DNA of 64,000 nucleotides from Alcanivorax sp. (GCF_017794965.1 NZ_CP051240.1:1178001-1242000); one strand, 5' to 3'; counted from the stretch's first letter, positions 41,847-51,095 are shown. The notes: generated by a model from the sequence alone, not told the origin. Translations and numbers: made by a program.

Positions 41847-42616
41847 AGCAGTATGTCGCCTTTCAGGTAACAGCGGGCCTCGCCACTGAGGGTGACCCGG
41901 TCACCGTCCAGGGTGCAGAACAATTCTCCACCACGGGCAGACACCTGCCGTGCATGCAGCGTTGTCTTGCCCAGTTGTTCGGCCCAGTAGGGCACCAGCG
42001 TGCAGTGGGCGGAACCGGTGACCGGATCCTCGGGGACGCCCTTGGCGGGGGCGAAGAAGCGGCTGACAAAGTCGCACTCTTCTCCGGGGGCGCTAATCAT
42101 TACGGCGAAGGTATCCAGCTGGGCGATGGCTTGCAGGTCCGGCTGGAACTGCCTGACCTGTTCGGCGCTGTCGAGTACCACCAGGGTGTCCCGGGCTTGC
42201 AGCGCCGTGGTGATGGAAACCCCCAGCGCCGTCTCCAGCGGTTGCAGGTCCACAATTGGCTTGCCCGGGCGGGCGGGAAAATCCAGGGTAAGCCGGGGGC
42301 CGTCACGGCTCACAAACAAGGGGCCGGAGGCGGAGTTGAATCGCACCCGCTCGCCGGGAAATCCCAGCGCATTGAAGACCACCCAGGCGGCGGCCAGGGT
42401 GGCGTGCCCGCACAGATCCACTTCTACGGTGGGGGTAAACCAGCGCAGGGCGTAACCCTGTTCATCCGGGACGATGAAGGCGGTCTCGGAGAGGTTGTTT
42501 TCCAGGGCAATGTTTTGCAGCAGACCGTCATCCAGCCAGCGATCCAGTGGCACTACCGCAGCGGGGTTGCCGCCAAACAGGGAAGAGGTAAAGGCATCGA
42601 CCTGGTAAAGCTTCAT
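41843..42616 (-). CDS. PhzF-family epimerase/isomerase
   Basis: 257 residues: QVDAFTSSLFGGNPAAVVPL, NLSETAFIV (catalytic Glu), WFTPTVEVDLCGHATLAAAW and EDPVTGSAHCTLVPYW. These are the two half-barrels of the diaminopimelate-epimerase fold used by PhzF proteins. The gene is translationally coupled to selD (ATGA-type overlap), hinting at a selenium- or thiol-related role rather than phenazine synthesis; no phz genes are present. Confidence 0.9.
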   Translation of the reverse strand: MKLYQVDAFTSSLFGGNPAAVVPLDRWLDDGLLQNIALENNLSETAFIVPDEQGYALRWFTPTVEVDLCGHATLAAAWVVFNALGFPGERVRFNSASGPLFVSRDGPRLTLDFPARPGKPIVDLQPLETALGVSITTALQARDTLVVLDSAEQVRQFQPDLQAIAQLDTFAVMISAPGEECDFVSRFFAPAKGVPEDPVTGSAHCTLVPYWAEQLGKTTLHARQVSARGGELFCTLDGDRVTLSGEARCYLKGDILL

Positions 42617-42976
42617 GAAGATCCTTGGTTTGCATGCTGGCTGCGGGACGCCTGAGGCAGGACGCTGAATGTATAAAACTGTCTACAGGATATAGGCCCT
42701 TTGGTGATGCTCCAACCTTTGCCGTGGCGATGCCGGGTGTCAGGTATCAAGTTGCGAGCTATCAGCTATCAGCTATGAGCTACGAGGAAAGGCGCGTCGC
42801 GCCGTGAAACTGTAGGTTTTGATGTGGGAGCGTGCTTGCACGCGAATGGAGCACTCTGGAATAAAGGCTTCGCGTGCAAGCACGCTCCCACAAAAATCAA
42901 AATCACGGCGGGAAGAAACAGGAATACCTGCTTTCACTCTGTGCCCTCTGAGGTGGACGTCGTTTTGACTTTCCCG
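42617..42976. repeat. Heptamer remnant and GTGGGAGCGTGCTTGCACG palindrome
   Basis: 42751-42786 carries AGCTATC/AGCTATG-type heptamers. 42823-42892 is a long inverted pair, GTGGGAGCGTGCTTGCACGC to GCGTGCAAGCACGCTCCCAC, nearly identical to 46211-46280. No gene is visible. The stretch separates phzF from the ABC permease. Confidence 0.85.
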
Positions 42977-44473
42977 TCAGGCATTGGGCATCTGGCATCC
43001 AGCGTTCCTCAGTCTTAGCCGTTTGCGCAGCGCCCGTGACATTGCATCCACCACCAGGTTCAGTGCCACCGTGGCAAGGATCAGGATCAGGGTACGGTCA
43101 AAGCGGAATTCGGCCACGCTGGAATCGATGTAGAAGCCCAGGGTATGAATGCCCAGGATACCCAGCACGGCGGTTTCGCGCATGATCACTTCCCAGCGGT
43201 ACAACAGAAAGGCCAGCAGGTTGGGACTGATGCGTGGCAGTACTTCCCAGGCATAGCGGTTGAGTCCGGTTGGGGCATCGGCTCGCAGGTGCAGGCTTTC
43301 ACTGAAGCGCCCGGTCAGGTGCGCCACGATGGCGCCGGTATGCAATGCCAGCGCAAGGATGCCAGGCAGCATGGATGGACCGAGCAGAATCAGGAAAAAG
43401 AAGGCGAGAAAGAACTCCGGGGTGGTGCGCAGCACCACTAGCAGACCGTGGCCTCCCAGGCGTGAGACACGGTTGCCGAACAGGGGCGAGATCAACGGGA
43501 ACAACAGCAGTGACAGCAGCGCTGTCACCAGCAGGGCGGCCATGCCCAGCACCAGGGTCTGCCATAGCCCTGGCCAAAGTTGTTGTTGCCAGAGCATGGC
43601 CAGCCACTGAAACAGGGCGGTCAGGTTCTCGCCCTGACGTAGGGGGGCGGGCACCAGATCATGGGTGACAAAGCGCACCAGGATATCCGGATTGAGATAG
43701 ACCACCGGCGGTGCCCAGGCCACGGCGGCGATCAGGTAGACCGGAATGAGCGTCGGGCGCAGCCACCAGCGCAGGGTAAAGATGATCAGGAAGAACAGAT
43801 ACAACAGCGCGGCGCCCTGATCGTAATGCCCTTCGCGGAAGGCGGTTTCCAGATGAAACCCCAGTGTGGGCAAACCGATGAAACCAAGAATGGCGGAGGC
43901 GCGGATGGCGCATTCCAGCCGGTAGCTGCCGTAGGCCTTGAACGCCTGCCACACCAGTGGAAGGCGGGCGAAGAAGAACACGCTCAGTGCGCGGCTGCCA
44001 GCGGGCAGGGCGGCGGCCGGCGCCGGGTCGGCTTCTTCGAGAAATTCGCCAAACACCTTGGCAAAGATGCCGCTGTAGGGAATGGCGATGGCAAGTACGG
44101 CGGTAACGGTGCTGAGCCCGGTGAGCTGCAACAGCAACAACCCCCAGAACAGTTCATGCACCGCGCGCACACTGGCGGCCACTGCACGCACGGCCCGCCA
44201 GTGCCACATCACGGCCATGGCAAACCCGGCCAGGGCGCCCAGTGCCGTGCCTTGCCCGGCAAAGGCGAGGGTGTTGACGACGGCACGCCAGAGAAAATCC
44301 GTTGAGGAAAAGTCCGGGCTCAGGAAACCCTGGCTGATCCGCAACAACTCATGGCCGGGAGAAACGCGGGTGATCTCCAGGTCGGCCAGCAGCAGGGCAA
44401 CCAGCCCCACAAGGGCCAGTAAACCACTGACACGGCGCCAGCCACTGGCGGTGGTATTGAGCGCTGGTGTCAT
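42977..44473 (-). CDS. PhnE-like ABC permease, two permease domains in one chain (putative selenium oxyanion transporter)
   Basis: 498 residues and about twelve hydrophobic helices. Two binding-protein-dependent permease domains are each recognisable by an EAA-like loop (YRLECAIRASAILGFIGLPT; YRWEVIMRETAVLGILGIHT). PhnE is usually about 260 residues, so this is a tandem fusion that can supply the whole membrane channel. The start overlaps the ATPase stop by four bases. The C-terminus is basic (RALRKRLRLRN). Confidence 0.85.
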   Translation of the reverse strand: MTPALNTTASGWRRVSGLLALVGLVALLLADLEITRVSPGHELLRISQGFLSPDFSSTDFLWRAVVNTLAFAGQGTALGALAGFAMAVMWHWRAVRAVAASVRAVHELFWGLLLLQLTGLSTVTAVLAIAIPYSGIFAKVFGEFLEEADPAPAAALPAGSRALSVFFFARLPLVWQAFKAYGSYRLECAIRASAILGFIGLPTLGFHLETAFREGHYDQGAALLYLFFLIIFTLRWWLRPTLIPVYLIAAVAWAPPVVYLNPDILVRFVTHDLVPAPLRQGENLTALFQWLAMLWQQQLWPGLWQTLVLGMAALLVTALLSLLLFPLISPLFGNRVSRLGGHGLLVVLRTTPEFFLAFFFLILLGPSMLPGILALALHTGAIVAHLTGRFSESLHLRADAPTGLNRYAWEVLPRISPNLLAFLLYRWEVIMRETAVLGILGIHTLGFYIDSSVAEFRFDRTLILILATVALNLVVDAMSRALRKRLRLRNAGCQMPNA

Positions 44474-45117
44474 TGGTAGAGAGGATCCAGATCCGCCAGG
44501 CTCAACGTGGCGCAGGGCGCATCCAGGACGATGGCGCCGTCGCGCAGCCCGATGATCCGGGTGCAGGCTTGCAGGGCCTGTTGGCGGTCATGCAGGGCAA
44601 TCACCGCACTGTCATGGCGGGCCAGTGCCTGTTGCAGCAGGTTGAGCCCCTGATGTTCGTCCACACTGGAGACCGGCTCGTCGGCAAGCAGGATGCCGCG
44701 CCGGGTATGGATGGCCCGACCCAGGGCTACACGTTGGGCCTGCCCGCCGGACAGGCGGTCCACACTGGTGAACAGTTTGTCGGCCAGCCCCAGTTCGGCG
44801 GCCAGCTCGCCAATCACCTGTTTCTGCTGGCGCGAGGGCCAGACCAGATTGCGCAGGTTGCTGATGCTGTGATGGCGATCCAGGGCGCCCATGTAGATGT
44901 TGTGAAACACGCTGAGCATGGGGACCAGATCCGCATTCTGCGGGCACCAGGCCACCTGATCCGGCTTCTGCTGTCGCAGGGCGGCCAGCAGGGTGGATTT
45001 GCCTGCCCCGGAGGGGCCGAGCAGTGCCACCTTTTCGCCTGTGTTGATCTGCAGGGTCAGGTTATCGAACACGGCCTGGCCAGGATGGCCAAGCCGTGCC
45101 TGCTCAAACCGGAACAC
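44470..45117 (-). CDS. PhnC-like ABC transporter ATPase
   Basis: 215 residues: Walker A GPSGAGKS, Q-loop in VAWCPQNADLVPM, signature LSGGQAQRVALGRA, Walker B ILLADEPVSSVD and switch His in IALHDRQQAL. Shorter than typical PhnC (about 260). It lies two bases after the binding-protein gene and overlaps the permease gene, so all three are translated together. Confidence 0.88.
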   Translation of the reverse strand: MFRFEQARLGHPGQAVFDNLTLQINTGEKVALLGPSGAGKSTLLAALRQQKPDQVAWCPQNADLVPMLSVFHNIYMGALDRHHSISNLRNLVWPSRQQKQVIGELAAELGLADKLFTSVDRLSGGQAQRVALGRAIHTRRGILLADEPVSSVDEHQGLNLLQQALARHDSAVIALHDRQQALQACTRIIGLRDGAIVLDAPCATLSLADLDPLYQ

Positions 45118-45119
45118 GA

Positions 45120-45995
45120 TCAGGGCGCGTCCAGCAGTCCGATGTCCTGAGCGGTCTCTTCGATGGGAGCGTAGTCCGCGTTGCTGGCGGGGATGAACTT
45201 CTCGCGCGGGAAGGCATTGAGCAGTACCGGATCCTCGATGGCCAGCAGGGCGTCTTTCACTTTCTGGGTGAAGCCTTCACCGAATTTGTGGTCCAGGGTG
45301 CCACGAACGGTCCAGTGATAGTCCGGGTAGCCGGGGGTTTCCCAGATCACTTTGACCTTGCTGGTGTCGATCTTGCCTTCTTCCAGCTCACGCTCCCACA
45401 CCTTGAAATTCACTGCGCCAGTGGCATAGGCGCCGCTCTGTACCAACGCAATGGTGCGGCTGTGGTCGCCGGAGAAACCGACTTTGTCGAACAGGGCTTC
45501 CGGTGCCTTGCCGAAGGTTTCGCGCAGATAGAATTCCGGCATCAGGCGTCCGGAGGTGCTGCCCTTGGAACCGAAGGTGAAGGAGGGTTGCTCGATAAAA
45601 GCATCGGTGAGCGTGTCGCCTGCTTCCAGCCCGGTGCTGGTGTTGGCGATGAAATAGCTCTTGAAGTTGGGATCTTCCTGCCCCTGGGCAATGGCCTGGG
45701 AACCGGGCACCAGGCGACGAGCCTGAACCCCAGAGAGGCCACCGAACCAGGCCATTTGCACATCGTCATTGCGGAACGCGGTGACGGCGGCCGCGTAGGA
45801 TTTCACGGGTACGTATTTGACCGGCACACCCAGTTGTTCTTCCAGGTACAACGCCACCACGCCAAAACGTTTTTCCAGCTGGGACTCGTCCTGATCAGGA
45901 ATGGCGGTGAAGGTGAATGTCCCCAGGTGGGGTTGTTCGCTACAGGCAGACAGCAGCACCGCTGCCAGCAGGGTGGCAAGAATCTTGAAACGCAT
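45120..45995 (-). CDS. PhnD-like substrate-binding lipoprotein, putative selenate/selenite ABC transporter
   Basis: 291 residues. Lipoprotein signal MRFKILATLLAAVLLSACSE. The phosphonate-binding-like fold shows FTFTAIPDQDESQLEKRF, VQMAWFGGLSGVQARR, FTFGSKGSTSGRLMPEFYL and WETPGYPDYHWTVRG. From memory, a clade of PhnD-like proteins that tracks with selD is annotated as putative selenate transporters; the co-location with NDH-SelD here supports that reading over phosphonate. No phn lyase genes are nearby. Confidence 0.82.
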   Translation of the reverse strand: MRFKILATLLAAVLLSACSEQPHLGTFTFTAIPDQDESQLEKRFGVVALYLEEQLGVPVKYVPVKSYAAAVTAFRNDDVQMAWFGGLSGVQARRLVPGSQAIAQGQEDPNFKSYFIANTSTGLEAGDTLTDAFIEQPSFTFGSKGSTSGRLMPEFYLRETFGKAPEALFDKVGFSGDHSRTIALVQSGAYATGAVNFKVWERELEEGKIDTSKVKVIWETPGYPDYHWTVRGTLDHKFGEGFTQKVKDALLAIEDPVLLNAFPREKFIPASNADYAPIEETAQDIGLLDAP

Positions 45996-46124
45996 TGTCA
46001 GCTCCGTTCAATAGGGAGGCATACCGGGCGGAAGACGAATGGATCCTTGACGCGGGCCCGGCCATACGCGACAGGGGGAGTATATATAACCGGGCTATTG
46101 GCGCGCTACCGGCAGGCGAAGCAG

Positions 46125-46285
46125 CTACTAGCTATGAGCCGCGAGCTACAAGCTACAAGCTACAAGCTACAAGGAAAGCCCCGGGGGCTCTGTCATGTTG
46201 TCGGGGATTCTGTGGGAGCGTGCTTGCACGCGAATTGAGCACTCTGAAACAAGGGCTTCGCGTGCAAGCACGCTCCCACATAAAT
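46125..46285. repeat. AGCTACA heptamers plus GTGGGAGCGTGCTTGCACG palindrome
   Basis: About five heptamers lie at 46129-46172, followed by the 70-bp inverted pair at 46211-46280. The order, heptamer then palindrome, equals that at 42.75-42.9 kb. The 46286-46384 remainder holds a CTCTGTGGTAAAAACC fragment and no gene. Confidence 0.85.
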
Positions 46286-46384
46286 TCATCACCACCGCGT
46301 GAGTAAGCAGGGGGTTCCTGCTTTTACTCCGCGAGCTCTGTGGTAAAAACCGGTTTTGCTTTTAGCATCAAGCGTCCAGCGTAT

Positions 46385-48700
46385 TCACAGATTCTTATAG
46401 CGATTCATGTCCAGCACTGCGGCCTGGGTGGGTTCGTTGACTTCCATGTAGCGGGTCATGGCATGGAAGAAATCCCAGAACTGCGGGTGGGTGCGGCGGA
46501 CACCGTATTGCGATACCAAGTGGGTAAAGTCCTCTTCATCTTCCACCGCATTGAGCTGCTCGATGAAATCGTTGAGGGCACCCTGCGACACATTGAACAT
46601 GAAGTTGGGGTAGCTGCTAAGCACCCCGGGATAGAGTGTCAGCGTGTCCAGTTCCGGCTGGTAGCGCATATCCTCGTTGAACATGAACGCCACATTGCTG
46701 TGGGCCCGGTTGCGGAACAGGGTATAGATTTCCTGTTCGCCAGCGGGGCTTTCCACACGAATCATGGTGACTTCGGGCAGGTAATAAATGGCCTTGAAAT
46801 TACCCGCGCGCCGGGAAGCCAGCTTGCTCAGGGTGATGTCCGACTGTTGTTTCCATTGCGCCACTTGCTCGCGGTGACACTCCTCGCTGTCGCAGCGGTT
46901 CAACGGGTCAGGGCGGGCATTCAGGTTGCTGAAGCGTTTGACCAGATTGGCATTGAATTCATTCACCGGGGTGCTGGTCTGGAAGGCAATCCCGGTGGGG
47001 TGGCTGGTATCAATGCTGGCGTAGCTGAGCTTCAGACGCAGTTTCCCGCCATCCTGATACCAGTGATTGAGCACGGGCTTGCGCAGCTCTGCGGGGAAAT
47101 AGCGCAGGGTGTTCTGCTCGGCACCGTTGCGGATCAGATCAAAGTAGAGTCGGGTCTGGGCCTGGTGGGACACCGCGCCGAACACGTTGAAATTCACCAC
47201 CAGGTTGTAATAGGTGCGTTCAAACAAGGGGTAATCCATGACCCAGGTGGTCAGGGGGTAATCCCCCAGCAGCCCTTTGCGCACAGAGGCGTTGTCGTGA
47301 TTACGGAAGATGGTCAGCAGGGCGTTGGGGTTGTGGCCATCGCCATCCCACAGGCTTTCCCAGCCTGGTCCACGAGGTTCATGCTGTGCGTAGGCCTTCT
47401 GGCGCGCTTTCAGGTAATTGTTGCGCTTGTCGCTGTACTTGATCCATTCCGGGCCCAGATCCAGCAGATCGGAATCCTGGCCGGGCAGGCCAAGCAGCGG
47501 GCTCACCGTGTTGCGGTAGGTTTCGTTGGTGATGTACAGATCCTGCTCCGGATCCTGGAATACTGCCCAGAACTGGTCGCGAATCACGTCGGTGGCAACC
47601 TGGCCACGGCATACCGGGCCGCGGATAAAGGTGCGCACGAAATACTCCGCATTATCCAGCATGAATTGATAGCGGGCCCGGGCGGGAATCGGTTCGAACG
47701 TCAGGAAAGGGTTGGCACGATCTTCATAGTCATAGCCGGGCAGGGTTTCTACCTGCCAGTCGCCAGCGAAGAACTGCTTGCGGGTGCGAGCCAGTTTTTC
47801 CGGGTTGAGAGAAAAGGTGATATGAGTCTTGTGCACCAGGGTGCCCTTGATCGGTGACAGCCGATACCAGAATGAGCTGGGCGGTGCGTCATTGGGGCGC
47901 ACGGTGGCCACTGGCACAATGGGTTCGCCGGGAGGGGTGCTGGAGCGTACCAGTTCGAAGAAGTGGTCCGGCGCGTCGCCGTCTTCCTCACCAAAGTAGA
48001 GATGGGCCAGGAACAGGTGTTCGTAGATCCAGCGAGCAACCAGGGTTTCGCGCTTGCCTTCCGCATTGAGCATCGCCTCCCAGGCCTGGATCTGTTCCTT
48101 CTCCGTCGCAGACAGGGTCAGCGTTTCGGGCTCGCGGGGGGCACCGTCGTGCATCCACTGCTCCAGGGTGGAGAATTCCTCGTCGGTGAGGCCGGTCACT
48201 GCCAGGGGCATGCCTTCCTTGGGGTAATCATCCGCGTAGTCATCGAATTGTTCCGGGTTGGGGCAGACATTTTGTCGGCTGATACCCAGTTGAATGTGGT
48301 CGGGAAGTTTCTCGTTGCTGGCAAAGTCGTGACTGTGTCCCAGCTCCAGCATTCGGTAAAGCAGGGAGCCACGCATGCCCCAGGCACTGTCCACCACAGA
48401 ATAAAACCCCTTGTCGCGCCAGGCCGAGGTGGTCAAGGCATCAACGCCAAGGCGGGTGGGTTCAGCATCATTTTTTCGGGCGCCATCGTAGACGGGCTTT
48501 TTGCTGGCACCACGGTCCAGTCCATCCACGTTCTCCAGCTTCAGCTGGCAGGGGGCGTCATAACAGCCGTGGCAGGCCAGGCACTTCTGGTCGAAGATCG
48601 GGCGGATGTCTTTCTGGTAGCTGGGTGTGGCTGCCATTGCTGATGTGGACACCGTCAATGACACTGCCATGACAGTAAACAGTTTCTGTACCAGACGCAT
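46385..48700 (-). CDS. cti: Fatty acid cis/trans isomerase
   Basis: 771 residues. Signal peptide ending TSAMA, then a heme c site CLACH in DIRPIFDQKCLACHGCYDAP, as in Pseudomonas and Vibrio Cti. Conserved blocks include EGMPLAVTGLTDEEFSTLEQW and NFNVFGAVSHQAQTRLYFD. A second cysteine pair lies in NRCDSEECHREQ. The periplasmic enzyme converts cis-unsaturated acyl chains of phospholipids to trans, stiffening the membrane under solvent or heat stress, which fits a hydrocarbon-exposed bacterium. Length matches the family. Confidence 0.94.
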   Translation of the reverse strand: MRLVQKLFTVMAVSLTVSTSAMAATPSYQKDIRPIFDQKCLACHGCYDAPCQLKLENVDGLDRGASKKPVYDGARKNDAEPTRLGVDALTTSAWRDKGFYSVVDSAWGMRGSLLYRMLELGHSHDFASNEKLPDHIQLGISRQNVCPNPEQFDDYADDYPKEGMPLAVTGLTDEEFSTLEQWMHDGAPREPETLTLSATEKEQIQAWEAMLNAEGKRETLVARWIYEHLFLAHLYFGEEDGDAPDHFFELVRSSTPPGEPIVPVATVRPNDAPPSSFWYRLSPIKGTLVHKTHITFSLNPEKLARTRKQFFAGDWQVETLPGYDYEDRANPFLTFEPIPARARYQFMLDNAEYFVRTFIRGPVCRGQVATDVIRDQFWAVFQDPEQDLYITNETYRNTVSPLLGLPGQDSDLLDLGPEWIKYSDKRNNYLKARQKAYAQHEPRGPGWESLWDGDGHNPNALLTIFRNHDNASVRKGLLGDYPLTTWVMDYPLFERTYYNLVVNFNVFGAVSHQAQTRLYFDLIRNGAEQNTLRYFPAELRKPVLNHWYQDGGKLRLKLSYASIDTSHPTGIAFQTSTPVNEFNANLVKRFSNLNARPDPLNRCDSEECHREQVAQWKQQSDITLSKLASRRAGNFKAIYYLPEVTMIRVESPAGEQEIYTLFRNRAHSNVAFMFNEDMRYQPELDTLTLYPGVLSSYPNFMFNVSQGALNDFIEQLNAVEDEEDFTHLVSQYGVRRTHPQFWDFFHAMTRYMEVNEPTQAAVLDMNRYKNL

Positions 48701-48932
48701 TCGCTATCTCTCCCTGATCTCAAGACTGAGTTGAGTCTACCTACGGTGAAGAGGCCAAGCTACGCCAATTGTAGATTTTACGCTGGATGCCCCACGCCTG
48801 ATGCCTGACGCTAAAACCAAAACCTCTTGGTCAGGAGCGAGAGAAAGGCTTTCCTGAAATCAGGGAGTGGAGCGATGATCCTTTGCTCTTGAGGTTTCAG
48901 CCCCAATCATCAGGCGTCGGGGATCCAGCGTC
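48701..48932. other. Intergenic region with imperfect palindromes
   Basis: AAACCTCTTGGTCAGGAGCG (about 48823) and its imperfect inverse GCTCTTGAGGTTTCAGCC, and GCCTGATGCCTGACGC (about 48797) with GATCATCAGGCGTCGGGG-like text (about 48905), suggest another dispersed palindrome. No gene. Confidence 0.45.
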
Positions 48933-49385
48933 CTAGAACATGGGCATCATGGCGGCGGCCCAGCCGATCAGCATGGCGATCACCGCACCGGCAGTGAGCT
49001 GGGTACGCAACTGGCCGTACCAGCGAGGCAGCTCGTCATTGAACAGCATTTGTTCCGTGCCCCACAGAAACATGAGGCCGGCGGAGAGCATGGGCAGGGA
49101 CAGTTCCAGGGGCAGCATCAATCCTGCCCAGCCGATAAAAGCTGCGAACACACCAAAAAGCTGGGTGGGAAACTGATTGGATTGCCCGAACTGGCCCAAA
49201 ACCCGCCCCCAATGTATGGCACCTGCGAAGGTGAGGGAGATGGCCGCGTAACCGACCAGTCCCATCAGGGCGGTATCGCGCCACGTGGCCGACCAGGCCA
49301 GCCCCGCCAGGACAAACATGGGCGCCAGACTGATCAGCGTCAGCCTGCGGGTACGGCGGATATTGTCAGCACGAGGTTCGGACAC
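48933..49385 (-). CDS. DUF3429-family inner-membrane protein
   Basis: 150 residues with five hydrophobic helices. TLISLAPMFVLAGLAWSATW, ISLTFAGAIHWGRVLGQF and LMFLWGTEQMLFNDELPRWY are typical of DUF3429. Function unknown. Starts with GGGAAATGCC upstream. Confidence 0.85.
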   Translation of the reverse strand: MSEPRADNIRRTRRLTLISLAPMFVLAGLAWSATWRDTALMGLVGYAAISLTFAGAIHWGRVLGQFGQSNQFPTQLFGVFAAFIGWAGLMLPLELSLPMLSAGLMFLWGTEQMLFNDELPRWYGQLRTQLTAGAVIAMLIGWAAAMMPMF

Positions 49386-49466
49386 GGCATTTCCCTTTAG
49401 ATAGACATCCCATTATCCGTTGGAGAAGTGAAGGTTGAGACAAGAAGTGCGCCTTGGGTCGTGTTT

Positions 49467-49967
49467 TCAGGCCCGTTGGTACCCTGCCCACGGCTGCGGT
49501 GTCAGGTGTTTGGGGAGATAAAGCGGGTGGGCGGGATCGCCGGAGGCATTGACCCGGATGGCATGCAGATCATGCAGGGTGTGGGCGACATGATGGGCAC
49601 GGTTCATGTGGTGCCCCAGGTTCCCCCAGGCCGCCACCACCAGATCGGCCTGTCGTGCCAGCTTTCGTAACCATTGATCATTTTTTGGCCCCACCGGTTC
49701 GGGAGCGGCAAACAGATCCCTGGGATAGGTGGCGCGCCAGGCGAACAGGTTCGCCACACACAGGCCGGAGTATCCCCAGTCGCGGGCAAAGCCCATGCAG
49801 CGGCGAATGGTGGGGTCATCCTGACGGTGGTCGGCGGTGGAGGGATTCAGGCCGATCAGCAACATGAAATCCTCACCGTCGCCCCACTGGCGCCAGAGGG
49901 CATAGCGGTATTGCCGGCAGCGGGAAAAGTTGGCGCTGCGTCGCAAAATATCGGTGTTCTTGGTCAT
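49467..49967 (-). CDS. DUF1643-family protein
   Basis: 166 residues. FMLLIGLNPSTADHRQDDPT, TIRRCMGFARDWGYSGLCVA, NLFAWRATYPRDLFA and VAAWGNLGHHMNRA are the hallmark blocks of DUF1643. Function unknown. The divergent nitroreductase gene starts 58 bases away. Confidence 0.88.
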   Translation of the reverse strand: MTKNTDILRRSANFSRCRQYRYALWRQWGDGEDFMLLIGLNPSTADHRQDDPTIRRCMGFARDWGYSGLCVANLFAWRATYPRDLFAAPEPVGPKNDQWLRKLARQADLVVAAWGNLGHHMNRAHHVAHTLHDLHAIRVNASGDPAHPLYLPKHLTPQPWAGYQRA

Positions 49968-50024
49968 GGCCGGCTATTGTAGGGATTTGGCATAGTCGTG
50001 CTACTGCTATCCACGGAGTGCCCC

Positions 50025-50741
50025 ATGGAATTCAAGGACGCGATGGCCCAGCGCCACAGTGTGCGTGCGTTTTCAGACACGCCGGTGAGCGACGAGTTGC
50101 TTACCGAACTACTTACCACTGCCTCGTCGGCGCCTAGCTGGTCGAATACCCAGCCCTATCAAATTGCGGTGGCGAAAGGGGCGGTGCTGGAAGATTTGCG
50201 CAAGACCCTGCCGCCCATGTTTGACCAGCTGGTAACGTTGGCACGGGGCTCTAAATTCCAGCAGCTCAAGGCAAAGCTCACCAATGACGGTGTTCCGGAT
50301 GGGGATTTTCGCCCGGTCACCAACTACCCGAAAGATTTGCAACCGCGCCGAAACGCCACTGGCCAGAAGTTGTATGAGTTGCTGGGAATCGAGCGAGGCG
50401 ACAAGCTTGGCCGTCATCAACAGATGCGTGAAAACTTCAGTTTCTTCAACGCGCCGGTAGCCTTGTTCATCTTTGTCCATGAGGGCCTGGATGTGTACAG
50501 CCCACTGGATGCGGGCATCTTTCTGCAGAGTTTGATGCTGGCGGCTACCGATGCGGGGCTGGCCACCTGTGCACAGGGGGCGCTGGCTATCTGGCGTTCG
50601 CCGCTGGAGAAGCACTTTCACATCCCCGGCCATTACAAGCTGCTGTGCGGTCTGTCCCTGGGCTACGAAGCCGACGAGACCATCAACACCTTCAGCCCCG
50701 GCCGCGCACCGCTGGAAGAGCTGTTGATCAAGGAGAAGTAG
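50025..50741 (+). CDS. Nitroreductase-family FMN oxidoreductase
   Basis: 238 residues: FKDAMAQRHSVRAFSDTPVS (FMN-phosphate Arg), ASSAPSWSNTQPYQIAVAKG, LDAGIFLQSLMLAATDAGLA and LLCGLSLGYEADETIN. An NAD(P)H-dependent reductase of nitro or quinone compounds. The start ATG at 50025 has GGAG eight bases upstream. The stop TAG is itself the first part of the heptamer array that follows. Confidence 0.9.
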   Translation: MEFKDAMAQRHSVRAFSDTPVSDELLTELLTTASSAPSWSNTQPYQIAVAKGAVLEDLRKTLPPMFDQLVTLARGSKFQQLKAKLTNDGVPDGDFRPVTNYPKDLQPRRNATGQKLYELLGIERGDKLGRHQQMRENFSFFNAPVALFIFVHEGLDVYSPLDAGIFLQSLMLAATDAGLATCAQGALAIWRSPLEKHFHIPGHYKLLCGLSLGYEADETINTFSPGRAPLEELLIKEK

Positions 50742-50830
50742 CTGTCAGCTACAAGCTACAAGCTACAAGCTACAAGCTACAAGCTACAAGCTACAAGCTA
50801 CAAGCTACAAGCTACAAGCTACAAGCTACG
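50740..50830. repeat. AGCTACA heptamer tandem array, 13 units
   Basis: AGCTGTC (50740-50746, overlapping the nitroreductase stop), eleven AGCTACA units (50747-50823) and AGCTACG (50824-50830). It is followed by CTTGATTGGATT, a hairpin of CGGCCGAAAA/TTTTCGGCT type and GAAGCCGCTGTAGGA, mirroring the sequence after the lapB array. Confidence 0.95.
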
Positions 50831-50889
50831 CTTGATTGGATTAAAAACGGCCGAAAAGTTCCAGGGTTTTCGGCTTTTCTCCGAAGCCG

Positions 50890-51095
50890 CTGTAGGAACG
50901 TAGCGTAGCGAAGTAACGCACGCAGTGCGGCCCGCAGGGTGAGCGTAGCGAATAACTTCCCTTCCAGGGGACGAACCGAGCGACAGCGAGGAACTGGGAT
51001 GCTGTTGGCACAGGTCTCTTTTGAACCCGTAGGAGCTTGCCTGCAAGCGATCCGAGCCTGAGCGAGGTAAGGATCCCAGAGACGCTTTTCGTCTT
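50890..51095. repeat. REP elements between nitroreductase and hsp20 genes
   Basis: TGTAGGAACGTAGCGTAGCG with its GCAGTGCGGCCCGCAGGGTG tail (50891-50955), then CCGTAGGAGCTTGCCTGCAA with GATCCGAGCCTGAGCGAGG (51028-51085), and a partial inverse near 51110-51165 (CCCTTCGGGCCGCACTGCG). No gene. Confidence 0.8.

Noticed and set aside
42977..45995. Phosphonate uptake operon (phnCDE)
   Set aside because: Sequence resemblance is real, but there are no C-P lyase or phosphonatase genes, and the neighbouring NDH-SelD makes selenium transport the better reading.
45096..46238. 380-codon plus-strand open frame running into heptamer repeats
   Set aside because: Antisense to the substrate-binding lipoprotein gene; its end is translated repeat (SYKLQ).
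46340..47857. 505-codon plus-strand open frame
   Set aside because: Antisense to cti, which has a signal peptide, heme motif and full family length.
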